This document shows positions 23,916 to 37,558 of a stretch of DNA of 64,000 nt, in pieces (within the stretch, counting starts at the first letter, position 1; every line of letters starts with the position of its first letter). Source of the DNA: Aphis gossypii (lineage: Eukaryota; Arthropoda; Insecta; Hemiptera; Aphididae). The notes under the pieces were generated by a model. That model was not told the origin of the DNA. It searched no databases and worked only from the letters and a program-made list of their open reading frames with translations. Where the stretch lies: contig NC_065531.1 of the NCBI RefSeq assembly GCF_020184175.1, positions 57,433,213 to 57,497,212 on the forward strand, in the 5' to 3' direction. Both the position numbers and the translations under genes were made by a program.

Positions 23916-26493
23916 TAGTTTAGATATTTTATATTTATAATCGTTGGATATAAAAGACTAAGGTACATAATACATTGTGTGTAAAAAATCTATTTTGTTT
24001 TAAAAATATTTTTTATGAAATTTTCTCATTATATGTATTTTAAGTTCAGTTACAATAATGCCTATTCTATTAATTTCTTTGATGTACTTAAATAAATAAT
24101 TTTATTATAGTAAGTGTATTCAATAACTTAAAATGGTGGTCATCTACATAATTTACATAAGAAATAAAGCAATAATTACATTTTAAAAAAGGTATAATTT
24201 TAAAATTTGTAGTTTCAATATATTTTTCTCATAATTACATATTTAAACTACTTTTTAAGCAATATAGGTACTGTGTTATCCTATTTTTAAAAAAGATAAA
24301 ACCTCTATCTTAAAAATGTTAGTTAAAGTGATATTAAATTTGAAAATAAAATAGTTTAATATAGACTTTTACCTACTTATACTTCGATTATTTTCAGAAG
24401 TCCACATCCATTTACTGAATACAGTTTTATGGCTTTTATATTATACACGTGGAGTACCGACACTAAAAAGTAAAACAATTCATGTTCTGTACTAAGTACG
24501 AGTACTAATGTTATACGATACATAAAGTATATTATTTGCGCGCTTCATCTAGATCATACTTTAAGAAACAATAATGACAAAAAACATTTTCACAATTTTT
24601 TCTACAGATATTTCTTACATGATTTCATAAATGTATGTTTAATTTTGTTCTCGATTTCATTTTTTCATTCGAGTCATTAATTTTTATTTTTATCTTATTA
24701 TTTTTTTTTCAACTAACTTATGATTTTTTGCAAAACTTTCTGTTTGGTTGAATAATTAAATTTTAATGATGTCTGTAGATTAAAATTAAATATTAGATTT
24801 ATATTATGTTGATAATATTTGCGTAGGTTTATATATTTTATAAAATTATATTATTTTATAAAACATATGCCATACGCGATATTGTTTAAATATATATTAT
24901 TAGAAACATAATATGTACAATTTATTGAAGCAGTGTATAATTTAAGCAGCTAAACAGTGTACAGGGTCCGTGTATTCATTGTGTGTGTGCACTTGTCAGG
25001 ATTGGGTTTTATTATTAATTATTATTTTACATTCGAAGGCAATGATAAATCATCGCATACGAAAAACGATTCTGAGTGGTGCTTTGTTTACTATATAGTG
25101 TTCGTTAGACGTTTTTAACATTTTAAGTATCCATTATTTTCTGAATTACGACAAATAATAAGTAATAACCCTTATCGATTTTGTTGAAACCGGACTTACT
25201 GATTTTTCGTTGTCTTTTTCGCAGTTTTTACAAAGCCACTACATGAGCTTTTTGAGTTGTTTACTACTTAAAATATTATCAACAGAAAAAATATTCGTCT
25301 TTTTAATATTAGTTTTTTTTTTTAATTTACTTTTACAAAGGAAAAAGTAAATTTAAAATTTTTTCTTCTTATTATTCTTTTTATTTTAATATTATTTTTT
25401 ACTGTTCTTTTTTGTCTAATTTTGTCTACCATAAATTCAATAGGTAAAGTTATGTGCAAAATAAATTAACCTAACCTTCATTCTTTTAACTCGTTTGGTT
25501 TTTTTAGTGAGTTAAACCATTTTTCCTGTCTAAAATATAGTATTACACCATAATATCGTTGTACGATGGTCGGTTACTTGTTAGTTTTCTAACTAGTCAA
25601 TTTTTGTTTACTTATAATTTGAGATTTTAATCTTTCTGTTGGAGTGATTATGCATATTTACTTTAATAACCAAACACTTTTCAATCATTTAAGAAAAAAT
25701 AAAAACTACGTAAATAATATGTTATGTATAGATGATGATGTATCGTGCTATCCAGTTTTCATTTATTCATAGTGAACACTGTAAAATAGGAAATCATGCG
25801 ATGGTCCAATCTGTATATATATATAAGATTTAAAACTACACAACAAAGCTAATGTGTATAGCATGCGGTCGAATAATAGCAACCTACATTATGTTGTATA
25901 TATTTAATATATATATGGTATACTCTTTGGCTCTGAACGTGTTTCGACGTTTACGACCGCATTGTAGTTTCAATGCACACGCGTAGGTATACTATACACT
26001 ATATAGCCTATAACAATTAAACTGTTGCGTAAAAAAAAAAAACCCGGTCGTTGATTATGGAAACTGGTCATGTGTAGTATAATAACAAATAATATTATTT
26101 TTCTATGCCGTCTTTGTCTCGTTATTCTTTTAATGTGTGTTTTAAGTTTAAGGTGATAATATAGGTATATACCTATACGTAATTAAGGATAAACTATTGT
26201 TTTTACATATATAGTCAGTCTTAAAATTATATATCTATTATATACCTACGTTCATAAAACTGTCTGTTATTATTACTCTTAATTTCCATAATTCTAAATA
26301 AAAAAATCGTTTTACATATATGTTAAGTTTTTACTGCCATTATAGAACAGAAAAAAAGGACAAAATACCAAAGTTTTTTTTTAAAATTATATGAACTTAT
26401 GTATATTGTTAATGTATATAATTTTAGTTTATCTTATCGCATTTAAGATAACACCCATACGTATTATCGGGTTCAGTCGTTTGGACTGCGAGT
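23916..26493. other. AT-rich stretch, no gene seen
   Basis: AT-rich DNA with homopolymers. It holds a short copy of the left-edge repeat (25026-25083) and a spaced inverted pair ATGCGGTCG / CGACCGCAT at about 25864 and 25956. Some degenerate repeat sequence probably extends through 24960-25260. Confidence 0.4.
25026..25083 (-). repeat. diverged inverted copy of the left-edge repeat
   Basis: On the minus strand it reads CAGAATCGTTTTTCGTAT, then TATCATTG and TTCGAATG. The left-edge repeat reads CAGAATTGTTTTTCATAT, TATCATTG and TTCAAATT in the same order at 664-727. The match is short and diverged, so it is a tentative family member. Confidence 0.35.
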
Positions 26494-26643
26494 ATGAATC
26501 ACCGGCCACCGCAGGCCATGCGCCCGAACCATTTTCACCATATACTATTTGTCATTACATTATCTAGATTTTGGATTGCGGTCCGGCTCGGCGGTCTAAT
26601 GTGCCCATGTTGTTTAGATTTATGTAATAGACGGCGTAAATAA
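26494..26643 (+). CDS. candidate small protein of 49 residues in a G+C island
   Basis: ATG at 26494, with A at -3, opens 49 codons ending TAA at 26641-26643. It begins MNHRPPQAMRPNHFHH, contains a hydrophobic middle (residues 17-31) and ends in a CPCC motif and NRRRK. The island (26460-26640) stands out strongly from the AT-rich surroundings. Just upstream, GTTCAGTCGTT at 26471-26481 matches an arthropod initiator, which would give a very short leader. It could be a small gene, a first exon with an unseen donor, or a conserved non-coding island. I recognise no family. Confidence 0.25.
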   Translation: MNHRPPQAMRPNHFHHILFVITLSRFWIAVRLGGLMCPCCLDLCNRRRK

Positions 26644-28911
26644 AAAAGAATTTATTAAGAAAAATGTATTTGTATGTTAAAATGCTACGTTTTATTTATA
26701 TTGTTTAGTTTTTGTATTGTACCTAGATATATATAATATATTGTGTATAACTAGCTTGAAAATATATTTGTATACCTATCTACTAATAGGTATTTATATG
26801 TATGTATAATATTTGAACATTTATTTTTAACAAGCATTTCATGTCTTAAATTTCTGTATATAACATGTATTATATTGATTTAACGTCAAAATGAAGTATT
26901 GATGTTACGTCATATTATATAATTTTATATATTAGGTATGAGTTATGACACTTCTATAATCTATACAATTTTTGTCCGCAAAATTGCTCGTTTTGCGTAA
27001 GGCTTTCTTTGTAAGAGCCCCGAGGAAAAATTGTGAAGTCTCTTTAAAATTATGTTTAGGCGTTGAGTATTAAAAAAAAGAGAAACATCTGGCCACGCTT
27101 AACCAGTTAACATCACCCAACACGATTTTTAGTGTACCGCGGGTTATAGTAATTTGAAATGAGTCGTTGACGATCAATCGATGTATATGGCATTGATAGA
27201 CGGCGTAATTTGATTTGATAGTACAGTACCATGAGATTGTCGTGATGTAACGCGTACTTACATTTTTAGATTTAAAAATGCACCTGCTTTTCTGTATTTC
27301 CAAACAGTTATGCAACATAAAACGTTGTAAAATAAATAAATTACTACCTACCTACGCATAGTTATCACTTACCTATTATAATGTATAGGTACAGGCGTTA
27401 CTTTGAAGTGAGCTCCGATCAGTTATTTTATTTTTTACTTTTTATTTTTTTGTTTGGAGACATTTAACTGTGAATAAAATGATATCATTTTTCTGCAGCA
27501 TCAACGTGCATTTGTAAGCACACTAGAAACAACGAAAATTGTAATTTTCGCGTGCTTTTTATTCTCAGATTTGAATACGATTTGCTTCAACAGTTTCAAA
27601 TACGTCTCCCAGTCATAATATTCTCGATAACACTACGTTGTTGTCGCTTATAATTCGTCGTGCCATTGCATCAGTATCCGAATCCGTATACACATATAAG
27701 CCATATCATAAATAAATATAAATATACACATGTAATAATATTATATCGATGGTTCGTTGTACACCACAGAGAAACGAAACCACAGTGCAAGCATGTTTTT
27801 AAGTGTGTAACGTAGATATCTGTCTACTTAAAATATACTCGAAAATTTAATTGGATAACATCAGTATGCCCTTTGTCTCGCTGAAAATAATAAAATTAAA
27901 TATATAATATTAACGTGATAACTGATAGCCATAGAATAAGATGAAATCGGATATTTATTTATTTTTTAAACAAATGATGACAATAGTGAATTTATAGTTG
28001 CAACTAAATATTTCCCGTTCGATTAGCACAATTTCATTACATTATATAATATATAGAACATACCTATATCTGTATACGCAATAATGCGTATTAATCGTGT
28101 AAATAGTTGTACCACATATTGTTTTTCAATAATCATTCCGATTCATTTAGCCATCATTTGAATACAATGATTTTTTAAGTTGATTGGCGTGCTTTTGAAA
28201 AATTTGTTCTTAAATAATCGTAGTAAGTATTTATGACACTATATTAAAAAAAAAAAAATTTCTATTTTTTTTTTTTTATTATAGTTGCTTTTTTAAGTAT
28301 TTTTATAATTATTATTATTGACAGCATACCTTTTTGTTTACACTAACAGAAACAGAATATTTTTTTAGAACAGTATAGTGAATCAGAATTTTCGAAGGTT
28401 ACTTTTATGTTTTTGTTCCACTCATATAAACTTTAAATACTTCGGTATTAATAAAAAAAAAACTGTTTACTCAATATTCAGTATTTATACATGCCCCTAT
28501 TTTTTAGAATAATCGTGATGTTCTAATTATAAAATTAATCACCACAACAAGAAAATAGTAGTGAACATTGTGTTTAAAAAAAAAAATACCACATTTGAAT
28601 GAAAATTAATGTAAATGAATCATTCTGTATACCTAAACAATGGATACTCGGTATACGTCAGTACTATACAGTCATCATAATATTTTCTTTCTTCCGAATT
28701 ATTATAACCACCACGCAAATATACATTGCACACACACACGTAACCTAACGGTGTCTGTAAATAATTACATGCTCTATGCCTGTTAAAAAAAAAACTAAAA
28801 AAAAAAAAAATACGTATATGAAAATCAACTGGTTTTCTTTATACAGATATATACGAGTACATTATAGCGTGGGCTGGATCTCTACGTGAGTGTACATTTT
28901 TCAGTCGAGGG
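26644..28911. other. AT-rich stretch without a supported gene
   Basis: Presumed intron or intergenic. A minus-strand frame at 27070-27318 (82 codons, ATG start) has mixed composition but no recognisable domain or splice context. Homopolymer A/T runs lie near 28240-28280 and 28780-28810. Confidence 0.4.
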
Positions 28912-28942
28912 ATGTGGATCTCGGAAATCATCGCGATTTATG
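28912..28942 (+). CDS. speculative very short first coding exon
   Basis: ATG at 28912, with G at -3, gives ten codons (MWISEIIAIY) and then TATG|GTACTT, a moderate donor in phase 1. A TCAGTCG initiator-like string at 28901-28907 lies only a few bases upstream, and the patch from 28865 to 28945 has raised G+C. The tiny size makes chance likely. It is listed because it shares phase and layout with the exons at 9033, 33010 and 52951. Confidence 0.12.
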
Positions 28943-31900
28943 GTACTTTTAAAATATATAACACACGTTATTATAACTCGTAACAATAATACACGTCGCC
29001 CTATGTTTTAACAATCCTTCTCTTATCTGCTGATACTCCAATCGCTGCTTACATTCGTCCTATATTACATAAACATATATTATATATATATACTCATGAT
29101 AGGTACCTGTGGGAATAAAACGTATATGCTAATGAATTTGCTCTGGATTGCATAAGCTCCTTTGGCGGAACTGTATATTATCGCCCGCACGATCCTATTT
29201 ATTTATCTAGTATTAGATGATGATAATAATATTTATTCAGTTTTGTCGATATTGTTCTCTCCAAAACTCGCGCAGCGTCTTTCGGTCAGCGATACGTAAT
29301 ATTACAAGTCGTTATTATATAGTTTTCTAGATTGTTTCCCAACGATGAGCTTTTATATATTTTGTGGGACAACGTCGTGTTTTATATAGCCGCAGTACAA
29401 CTCGCGTATAATATAACAATATAATAATACATAACATATAATGATGTATCTATATTATTTATTACGTAAGTCTTAACGTTATAAATGTCGTTAACCGGTT
29501 GCCTCTGATTGTTTCGTCCGAACTGTATAATAACATAATATACCTAACCGTTATAATATATATAACACGACCATAAATACACGTTTTTGAATGGCTATGT
29601 GTAATATAAAATCGTATAAAATCGTATAATATGAACTTTTGATCTTTCGATATCTCGCCGAAATTGGGGTTAAAACTAAAACGCATTGACTTATATAATA
29701 GCACTGAAAATACAATAACGCGAGGCGGGCGTATAATATAATATCTACTCGTGAACAATCTGTGCCTATTAAACCGACAGTCGTTATCGTCTGTGATACT
29801 GTGAACGGTGTGACTGTAATAAGGTCCCTGCTCTCTTTTAAATCTAACGAAACTCACATATTTTGTCGATGTCCTTATATTACATATTATGTAGGTACAT
29901 TATATATTGTGCGTTTCGTTGTGCAGTTCGCAGTGGTTTCGAGACGTAATTATCGTTAATGGTTTAAATGATATGTACACTCGTTTATTTTGTTTTGTCG
30001 ATTACAAATGTATACGATTTTGACACGTTAACGCAGCTCTTTTGTATATATTTAATAAAATCACACGTTTGTTTGTATTCTTATAACATAATTTATATAA
30101 TATACATTATTCGTTTATCTGAAATGTACAACAGTGGCGAAAATGGATGTATTGACTATAAAAATTAGGTGAACACTTGAATTCAATTTTTATGAATATA
30201 ATATTGTATACCATTTCAAAACAAATTATGATTTTTCTATTATTTAACATACTTACAGTATTTTAATATTAATTATAATATGAAATGAGGTAAAACATGA
30301 CTATTATTATAAAAGGTACTTAACACACTAACATGTTGTTATTATATGCTTAATAACACCTCCAATTTTTATAGTTTTGGTTTACAATTTGCATATAGTT
30401 ATAAAACAATATTATTATTATGAACCGTGATGTCTTTTTTGTGCATATTCATGCATATTACTATTTTAAATGTTAAAAACAATTTATCTTGATAGTTGAT
30501 GATCAGAATTACTTACGACATATTTTCATAATTCATTAGGTATATATTTGTAATATTATAATTAATATGGTGACATCGAGGACGAGGATTTAAATTATAC
30601 GATTTGTGACTGCTCAATTACGTAAAATCATAAAGAGTTATATTTTTCAATAAATAAAAAAACGTTTTATGATATACATCCCACTCAAACTTTGGAAATT
30701 TAAAGACACATAACATTTTGGCTCAATACAATTTTTTTCACTGATGTACCAACATGATTACAAATTTATTGTATTCGTATAAAATTAAAATTAAATATAC
30801 CTAATTATTATTTATCATATTTATAATATACCTACGTAGTATATATGCATAAATACATAGATATATATTTATATTTATTAAACTGTTTTTTATTAGAATT
30901 TCCATATTGTATAATTGCATATTTCAACAAAATGCAATGCATATTTTATATTGTATTTACTGCTTCTAATCATAATAATTTCATAATTCTTTTAATCGTT
31001 TCACTTGTTTATTAAAATTGTAAAGTTGTTCTTACAACATTTTACAAAAATATTAATTTAATATTTTTTTCCGTCGAATATTTTTGTATAAGTACATAAC
31101 TTTTTTATACATTTGCCTTTATGAATATATATTTTTTTATGTCTTAAAACTTGCCGTTTCTAGTTTTAAATTAATGTTTTTTCTTCACTGTAAAATTTTA
31201 TACTTTCATACTTAAGTAAATTATAAACATTAACCATGTAATTATTCATATACATGCATACGGCGTTGTTATGCTTTGTAATATAATATAGGTCCATTAT
31301 GTACTGTATTGTGTATTGTGTATTGTGTATTAATACAACTCTGTTAACATTTTTTTGGGATTACATTTTTTTTTACATATTCTTGCCAACATTACTATGT
31401 AGTTAGGTAGCACTTTTTCATTTTGAAATTTATATATTATTTTCGTCTTCTATATGCTTCGGTTATCGTTTGAAACGATGAAAAGTTATTCGTGTCCATA
31501 TAAATGGACTGCCAAAAGCTAAAACGAATTATAAAGTTTAAAATATATTGAATTATATTTCTATATAATATACTATATTGTTTAGTTGTAAAGTCGTCTT
31601 ATTTGGTCTTTGTATTCTACTGAAATCAACTATAACTCTTTAACTGAAAATATATATTTCATAGAAACCATTTTTATCCGACTCATAAACTATATTATAT
31701 ACAATTTAATATAACATGTATAGCTTATAGTTAAATACAATTTTTCAGTTTCTCGGTTGCATAACAAAACTAGCGTTGTTTAGGTTTAAATCATGTGCTA
31801 CTTTAACTTTTTAGTACAGTATTTATGTATTTCTAAATGTTTTGACGAAACGTTTCGATTCTTTAATTTTCAGAATCGTCGATATGGCTATACGATACAG

Positions 31901-32930
31901 TTTTTAGAGGTTTTTTACTTTTATATTATTGGATAGTGTCTATTTTAAGAGATCGTATGACTATTATATAGGTATATTTATATCTTACGGTTGTTGTATA
32001 TCTAGAATTAGTGGTGTACATATCAGTTAAAGATATTTTGACCTAATTTTGTCATTCGGATATATAAACCCTTTAACGCAACGCGGAGCTTAACGAATTT
32101 TTAGATTGTCGTAGACCAAAGCGTATAATATAACGCATCATATGAGTGTACAACACGTGTAGCACTGCACAGTGCATATAAACTACGATAATAATCAGGG
32201 CATATGATGCGCCTATAGACCTCGCGCCTTTTATGTCTATGTTATAAAAGAGAGTCTAAAATATAAATATATCTTTATTATTATTTTTACTATTATAACT
32301 ATTATAAATCCATCATAATCGCAGGTTATTGGCTTATGATAATTTTAAAATGCGCTGTACATTTTGTACATAATAATGATATTATACATGTATAAACTAT
32401 AAAGTCACGTATACTTTTATATACTTTGGTAATTTAAATGATTTTAAAATTGTAAATTTGATCATTGGCGTTGCTCAAGTTGTGGTTCATGCTTCACATT
32501 TAATAAGAGTGTCTTGAAACATTTAAAGTTGTATGCAAAATATAATTTTATATTATGTTCTTTGTGCAGTTTAATTTCATTATTTTTTTTTTTAAATGCA
32601 TAGATTAAAGTTATTATTTTATTACTTTTCAAAAGGAACATGTATAATGTTGAGTACGTTGATTTACTGTAACAATTGTAATAAATATATTGGAAAAAAA
32701 AAACATTATACCTTTTTATATCTGGAAACTAAGGTCACCAGAAATCTTAAAATTATAATTTTTGTAGTTTTTCCTTTTATTATATTATGGTCTCGTAGGA
32801 TGTATTTCACTCTGGGACATGAAAAAGCTATAACGCCCGCGGCGCTGCTTAACTATTGCTTATTGGACCTATAGCTCCTGGGGAATAATATTGTGATAAA
32901 ATAGTCACGGTGAATGATTTTGCATTCGAT
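28943..32930. other. AT-rich stretch without a supported gene
   Basis: A 131-codon minus-strand frame at 29462-29857 and overlapping + frames at 29762-30168 lie in a slightly G+C-raised zone, but none shows a domain or good splice context. A tandem TATTGTG repeat is at 31307-31332, and a duplicated AAAATCGTAT lies at about 29608-29628. Confidence 0.4.
31307..31332. repeat. TATTGTG short tandem repeat
   Basis: Three to four head-to-tail copies of a 7-bp unit; a small minisatellite-like tract. Confidence 0.8.
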
Positions 32931-33009
32931 TTGGCGCGGAGACGAATAATAATAATAAAAACCAATTTAAGAGAAGCGTATAGTAGTCTCCGTTAGTCGG
33001 CCGACCGTC

Positions 33010-33043
33010 ATGCTAGAAGCGGCAGCAACAACAGCAGTCAGAA
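33010..33043 (+). CDS. candidate short first coding exon
   Basis: ATG at 33010, with G at -3, encodes MLEAAATTAVR plus one base and ends at AGAA|GTAAAT, a moderate donor, in phase 1. It follows GTTAGTCGGCCGACC, a G+C-rich initiator-like context, and lies in a G+C-raised zone running to about 33540. That zone also holds a 106-codon ATG frame at 33211-33531 with no domain I recognise. It would fit a short isoform-specific start exon, but nothing downstream confirms the splice. Confidence 0.25.
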
Positions 33044-33210
33044 GTAAATATATATATATATAAATACACATATTATTATATTATATATATATAACACCGG
33101 CGCTGACGCTGCTGGAGGGAGGTCGTTGTTTCCAGGCCGTTGACATGACGATAGTATTTGATATTTTCATGGTCCGCGAACGAGTTCCTCTGCATCAACT
33201 ATAATACAAT

Positions 33211-33531
33211 ATGTACCTGCCTAGGTACACATCTATAATATATAATACTTCCTCTCCCACTAAACAAACGGCGTACATATTATGTGTAATGTCATATTAT
33301 TTTATATATTGGCCGCCATCGATTTGTTGGTATTTTATTAGGACTCACGTAATGACTCCGGGAACGTTTAAAGGGAGGGGGGAGTCATGTACACTACAAT
33401 GTGTTTATTATTATGGATACGCGTATGTGGTAGGTTCGTTCCGGAGTACGATTGTTTTGTTGTGTCGCCGGTCGAATAATGAAATCTGCATGATGCGGCC
33501 AGTCGGCAAACCGCTGTTCGCGGTCACATGA
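33211..33531 (+). CDS. 106-codon open frame of unknown status
   Basis: ATG at 33211 opens 106 codons to TGA at 33529-33531. The region has raised G+C for this window, and the frame includes varied residues and several cysteines. No signal peptide, domain or family is apparent, and a length near 100 codons is close to what chance produces here. It could be 5' UTR or intron of a transcript starting near 33000. Confidence 0.15.
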   Translation: MYLPRYTSIIYNTSSPTKQTAYILCVMSYYFIYWPPSICWYFIRTHVMTPGTFKGRGESCTLQCVYYYGYAYVVGSFRSTIVLLCRRSNNEICMMRPVGKPLFAVT

Positions 33532-33539
33532 ATATTGAT

Positions 33540-35016
33540 AGTTGTACAGTAATACTAGCGGTTACCAACCAAACCTGGATTGCCGCCCACGACCATAGGA
33601 CTAGTACTGGGAAATTTTTCATATGTCTAAAGTGAGATTGTACCCAATTGTCAAATTATCATTAAAAATAAAATTCAAAAAGTTGATTAATATGCGTCAT
33701 GGAGGACTTCCTGTATCAAGGGTCGTGGTACTTTATGTATATATTACTGTCGTACTCATTAGTAATACGACGATTTCTAAGTGATCTACATAAGTGCATA
33801 TAGGAGATAGTTGGTGCGCATCCCAGATTTCTGATCGTCTGTGATCAAACGAAATTTTACATTTTATATTAACGATTATATTATTAACGATAAGTTCTTA
33901 AAAAGTTTAATAAATATAACACTTCGAAGTTTTTTGTATTGCATATTATACATTTGTTAATTATTTATAGATTATAACATAATTTCAAAATTTCTGATTT
34001 TTTTATAATATGTATGAATATTTTTTAAATCAGTAGTGTACCATCATTTTGCGGATTGCCTCCGCGCCATTGCTCACCGCGGCTTATCTAAAATTGCAAT
34101 ATGCTTACCACAGATGACCTATACTAGTTCACTACTAAAGCGGGTTCGACAATCGATTTTTGTCTATTACATTTTTTTAAAACTATTTAGCTTTGCAGGT
34201 TATTGAATAAAAAATCTATGTTATGTTGTCGTTTTTAAACGTAAAACCTTAAAAAAAAATAACGAAGAATATAGTAAACAAATATAAGAAAAAAATAACT
34301 GTTACAAGAATTATTTAGTATCTATATTGTAATATATTGTGTAAATAATAACAAAGTTGTCACAGCGTGACTGCAGTGTATAGCAGTTTAAACGATATCC
34401 ACGGTTTTACACATTTTATAAATTATATTATCATTTATTATTATAGCGGTTTACTTATTTTTCTGTGTGTTTATTCACCACTAGTTACGTGCAAGCGTAT
34501 ATTATTATATATTATTATTTATTTATTATTGACCGAAATCGTGGTGTACCTCTATTATATATTAAATAATATATGGTTGTGTATCGACAGTATTTTAACT
34601 GCGTGTATTACAACTATGTTTTAATGTTACCGCGACATTTGTTACCAAGGTTACCGCTATAGGAAGTAAGCAAAATAGAATTTTGAAAAAATGTCATGCG
34701 ATTCTTAAGACTATATTTAGTCTTATATGACATTTTATATTATGACGTGTTGAGTACAATTTTTCATTTTTATTATTTTTGTTTAGTTTGAAGATTTCTT
34801 ATTTGACTATAGGTTTTGTTTATAAAAGTTAAACTATTATATTTAAATATATTTAGAAATCTAATTATTTTGAATATTTAATGTTACATATTAATTGCTT
34901 TACAAAAAAAATGTATTTCGAGTAGTGTTCTGGAAAAATGTATTTTAACACATCGTTTACCTACCTTTATTATGGGTTTTTGTCTATTATGCTCAATACG
35001 TATTTATGTATTAATA
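33540..35016. other. AT-rich stretch, no gene seen
   Basis: It holds two small G+C patches (about 33550-33610 and 34045-34090). An 85-codon tyrosine- and isoleucine-rich frame at 34367-34624 looks like chance in AT-rich DNA. Confidence 0.4.
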
Positions 35017-35433
35017 TACAGGACGATTATTTTAAAAGTAAACACTCATTATTTTAAAGGAAAGAGCGGCTTAAACATTTTTTTACATGATTTGAAGTCA
35101 CTTAATCATAAATAAATTCTCATTACAAAACCGTATATTTATAAAGAAAATAATAATATTTTCCAGCCAAATGTAGTGGCTCAGAGAGTTAACTACATAC
35201 TAAAATATGTTGGCCTACACGTTCTGAATAACTTATCTTAAAAAACTTATAAATAACCTAATAACTTGTTTAAAATTTGATGTATGTATACAATTAAAAG
35301 TATATAGTGAAAATTCAAATTTTTTTCAATCATGTTTTGCAATGGACATTCATTTTGTAGGAAAAATGTGTTTAAAAACATTTAACATTTTTCTAGTGTG
35401 TGTTTATTTACTGTTAAAATAATTGCCCTGCTA
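35017..35433. mobile_element. probable MITE with terminal inverted repeats
   Basis: The left end TACAGGACGATTATTTTA (35017-35034) pairs with the right end TAAAATAATTGCCCTGCTA (about 35415-35433). Read inward they agree in all but a few positions. The ends fall next to TA dinucleotides, which would suit a Tc1/mariner-type TA target duplication. The interior of about 380 bp has no reading frame. It resembles a high-copy aphid repeat family starting TACAGGGTGATT that I recall but cannot verify. Confidence 0.55.
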
Positions 35434-37517
35434 TAATGTATTATCTATCGGTATTATATCAAACAGGCGTATCGTTTTGTCTTCAATATGTTTGTAATGA
35501 TTAGTGACATTAATTAAATTTCGAACTTGATCTGCGACTATATATATATATATATATGACATGTATGTTTGTTGTGTAGTACCTATACATCCACTATGTT
35601 TTTCCATGTAATCGCTTAGTGTTATATTGTATATATATAACTGTAGCAGTCGGTTCATATTGATTGATCACGTCGCGTGTGTTACTCGCAAACTACACGT
35701 GTTTATCGTTATAATAATGTAAATTTGAGCGTAATAATATATCGAACAGGCGATGTATAGTATCATAAACCAATATTGAATTATTTTATTTTCATTTTAG
35801 ATTCTTATTTTATATAAACGACGCGCCAACCATGCGGAAACCAGAATGTTAACTTCATGGTATATATATATATAAAATAAATATGGGGTATTCGCTTTTC
35901 CTCGCTGCGTTTTCTTACTCCGGGCGTTTTTCCTATATATTTTATTACACATTTACACATCTGAGGACCACATAAAGTTCCGCGCTCGAAACGATGAACA
36001 TTTCGCTTAGAACCGCGTAGGAAGTATTTTTATATTTCTATAATGTACAAGTACGTTTCGCGCTCAACCGACGTACAGACAACGAATAGTCTTATAGCCA
36101 TATAGGTTTTTACTCGTTTGGCGGGTACAAAATGTTCGCTCGACTACCACTATGACATTTTCGAGAGCGCACGACATTTGAGTCGCGTGTAGAATACCAT
36201 TTATTATTATTTAAAAGTAAAACGCTGCAAGAAAGCTCACCGCTGTTTCAGACACGTTGACGATGACGACCACTACAACGACGACACGTTATTATTATCA
36301 TATTATTTTTGTTATTATTATTGCAACATCATAATATAAACTGTATGGAATCGTACACTTGTCGGCAGTGTATTTATATTTAGGTGTATCCTTCGGGCTT
36401 TCTGTACACAATTGTATTGTTTGTAGTGCACGTGCAGTGTTCTCATCATCGTATAATCCGTGCGAAATTTCACGTGCGCCGTTTGCGTGGGAATCATAAC
36501 GTGCCACCGTAACCCAAATACTCGTAAGTCCGAGGATCTTCGGAAAGAACACACGTCAGATGAATGTTATTTTTATGTTTCTCAGTCACTACCGTTGTGT
36601 AACTCCTTGGTTCTGAATTGTTATAGCTTACATCGTATAGGATATACACGAGTACTTGCTTATTCTCTCAACGCGTATTATACCAGTTTGTTATCTTTTT
36701 TGGAAAATTATTAACATTTTTCTATTACTTAAAGTATCTATATTACACTTTAATATAATCATTAGGTATGGCATTATGTTTGTAAAATCTTAAGTTTTTA
36801 CTATAATGTAGTTATACTATAACGTAAATGTTGAGCTGTAAGTCTAAATTAAAAAAAAAAAATAGTTATATTTAAAATAATGTATGTTTTTCCACATAAA
36901 CTTGTTTAAAGTAAAGTATATTGTGATTCTTTGTTTCATTTCTTCTACTTGTTTATATAGGTTATTATAATTTATTAATAATATATTTTTTTCTTCAAGA
37001 ACTTACATTTATTTGGTTAAAAAATGTTTACTAACTACCCTTAACTGATTTACTGTAAAATAATTGTCAGACATATTTAGAAACTGTTCCTTATTAATTA
37101 TTATATAATTTCTACGGTTAAGTATCATCGTGGTTTATCGCAACAAGTCTCACACGGGACTCTTAATAGCAAACGCCGAAACGACTCCCAACGGATGAAA
37201 AAAACACTCTCAAATAACAATTGAAGCGCATTTGATATTTTGCTACGTGATAACCGAAACTTAGACGAAATCTATCAATGTACGTTATTCAAAAGTATAC
37301 AAAGCTCATCCTTATAATATGCTTATTTTTATCATATGTTCTGGATAAATAACCGAACTTGTCACCCGAGAAGGTAATATTTTTTTTTGGCATTTGAATT
37401 GAGTTCGGATTACCTTTTACGATCGTGGGCGGTTGTCTAAAATAGTATATTGATCGATTAAAAAAATAAAAGTCTTTCGGATTTAATTTTTATTATAAAT
37501 GGTTGTACGATTCGTGT
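35434..37517. other. stretch without a supported gene, with G+C patches
   Basis: A TA microsatellite is at about 35539-35557. From 35880 to 36570 the G+C content rises and several frames stay open on both strands (for example 36298-36554 minus, 36460-36714 plus). A strong donor-like ACTC|GTAAGT lies near 36522, preceded by G+C-raised sequence that could be a 5' UTR exon, but no ATG frame leads into it. Confidence 0.35.
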
Positions 37518-37558
37518 ACAATTTATGTATAAGTATTGTATACTTATACATAAATTGT
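37518..37558. repeat. 19-bp perfect hairpin with 3-nt loop
   Basis: The arm ACAATTTATGTATAAGTAT (37518-37536) is followed by TGT and then its exact reverse complement (37540-37558). Stem and loop together span 41 bp. This is the longest perfect inverted repeat I found in the window. The loop is too tight and the stem too short for a normal microRNA precursor. Confidence 0.85.

Noticed and set aside
29462..29857. 131-codon minus-strand frame
   Set aside because: Length is near the chance limit; no domain, no upstream initiator or splice sites, and composition follows the base composition.
30130..30150. CAGTGGCG as another hAT MITE end
   Set aside because: No matching CGCCACTG end or octamer duplication was found nearby.
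33699..33803. 34-codon ATG frame starting MEDFLYQG
   Set aside because: Short, no domain, no splice or promoter context; likely chance.
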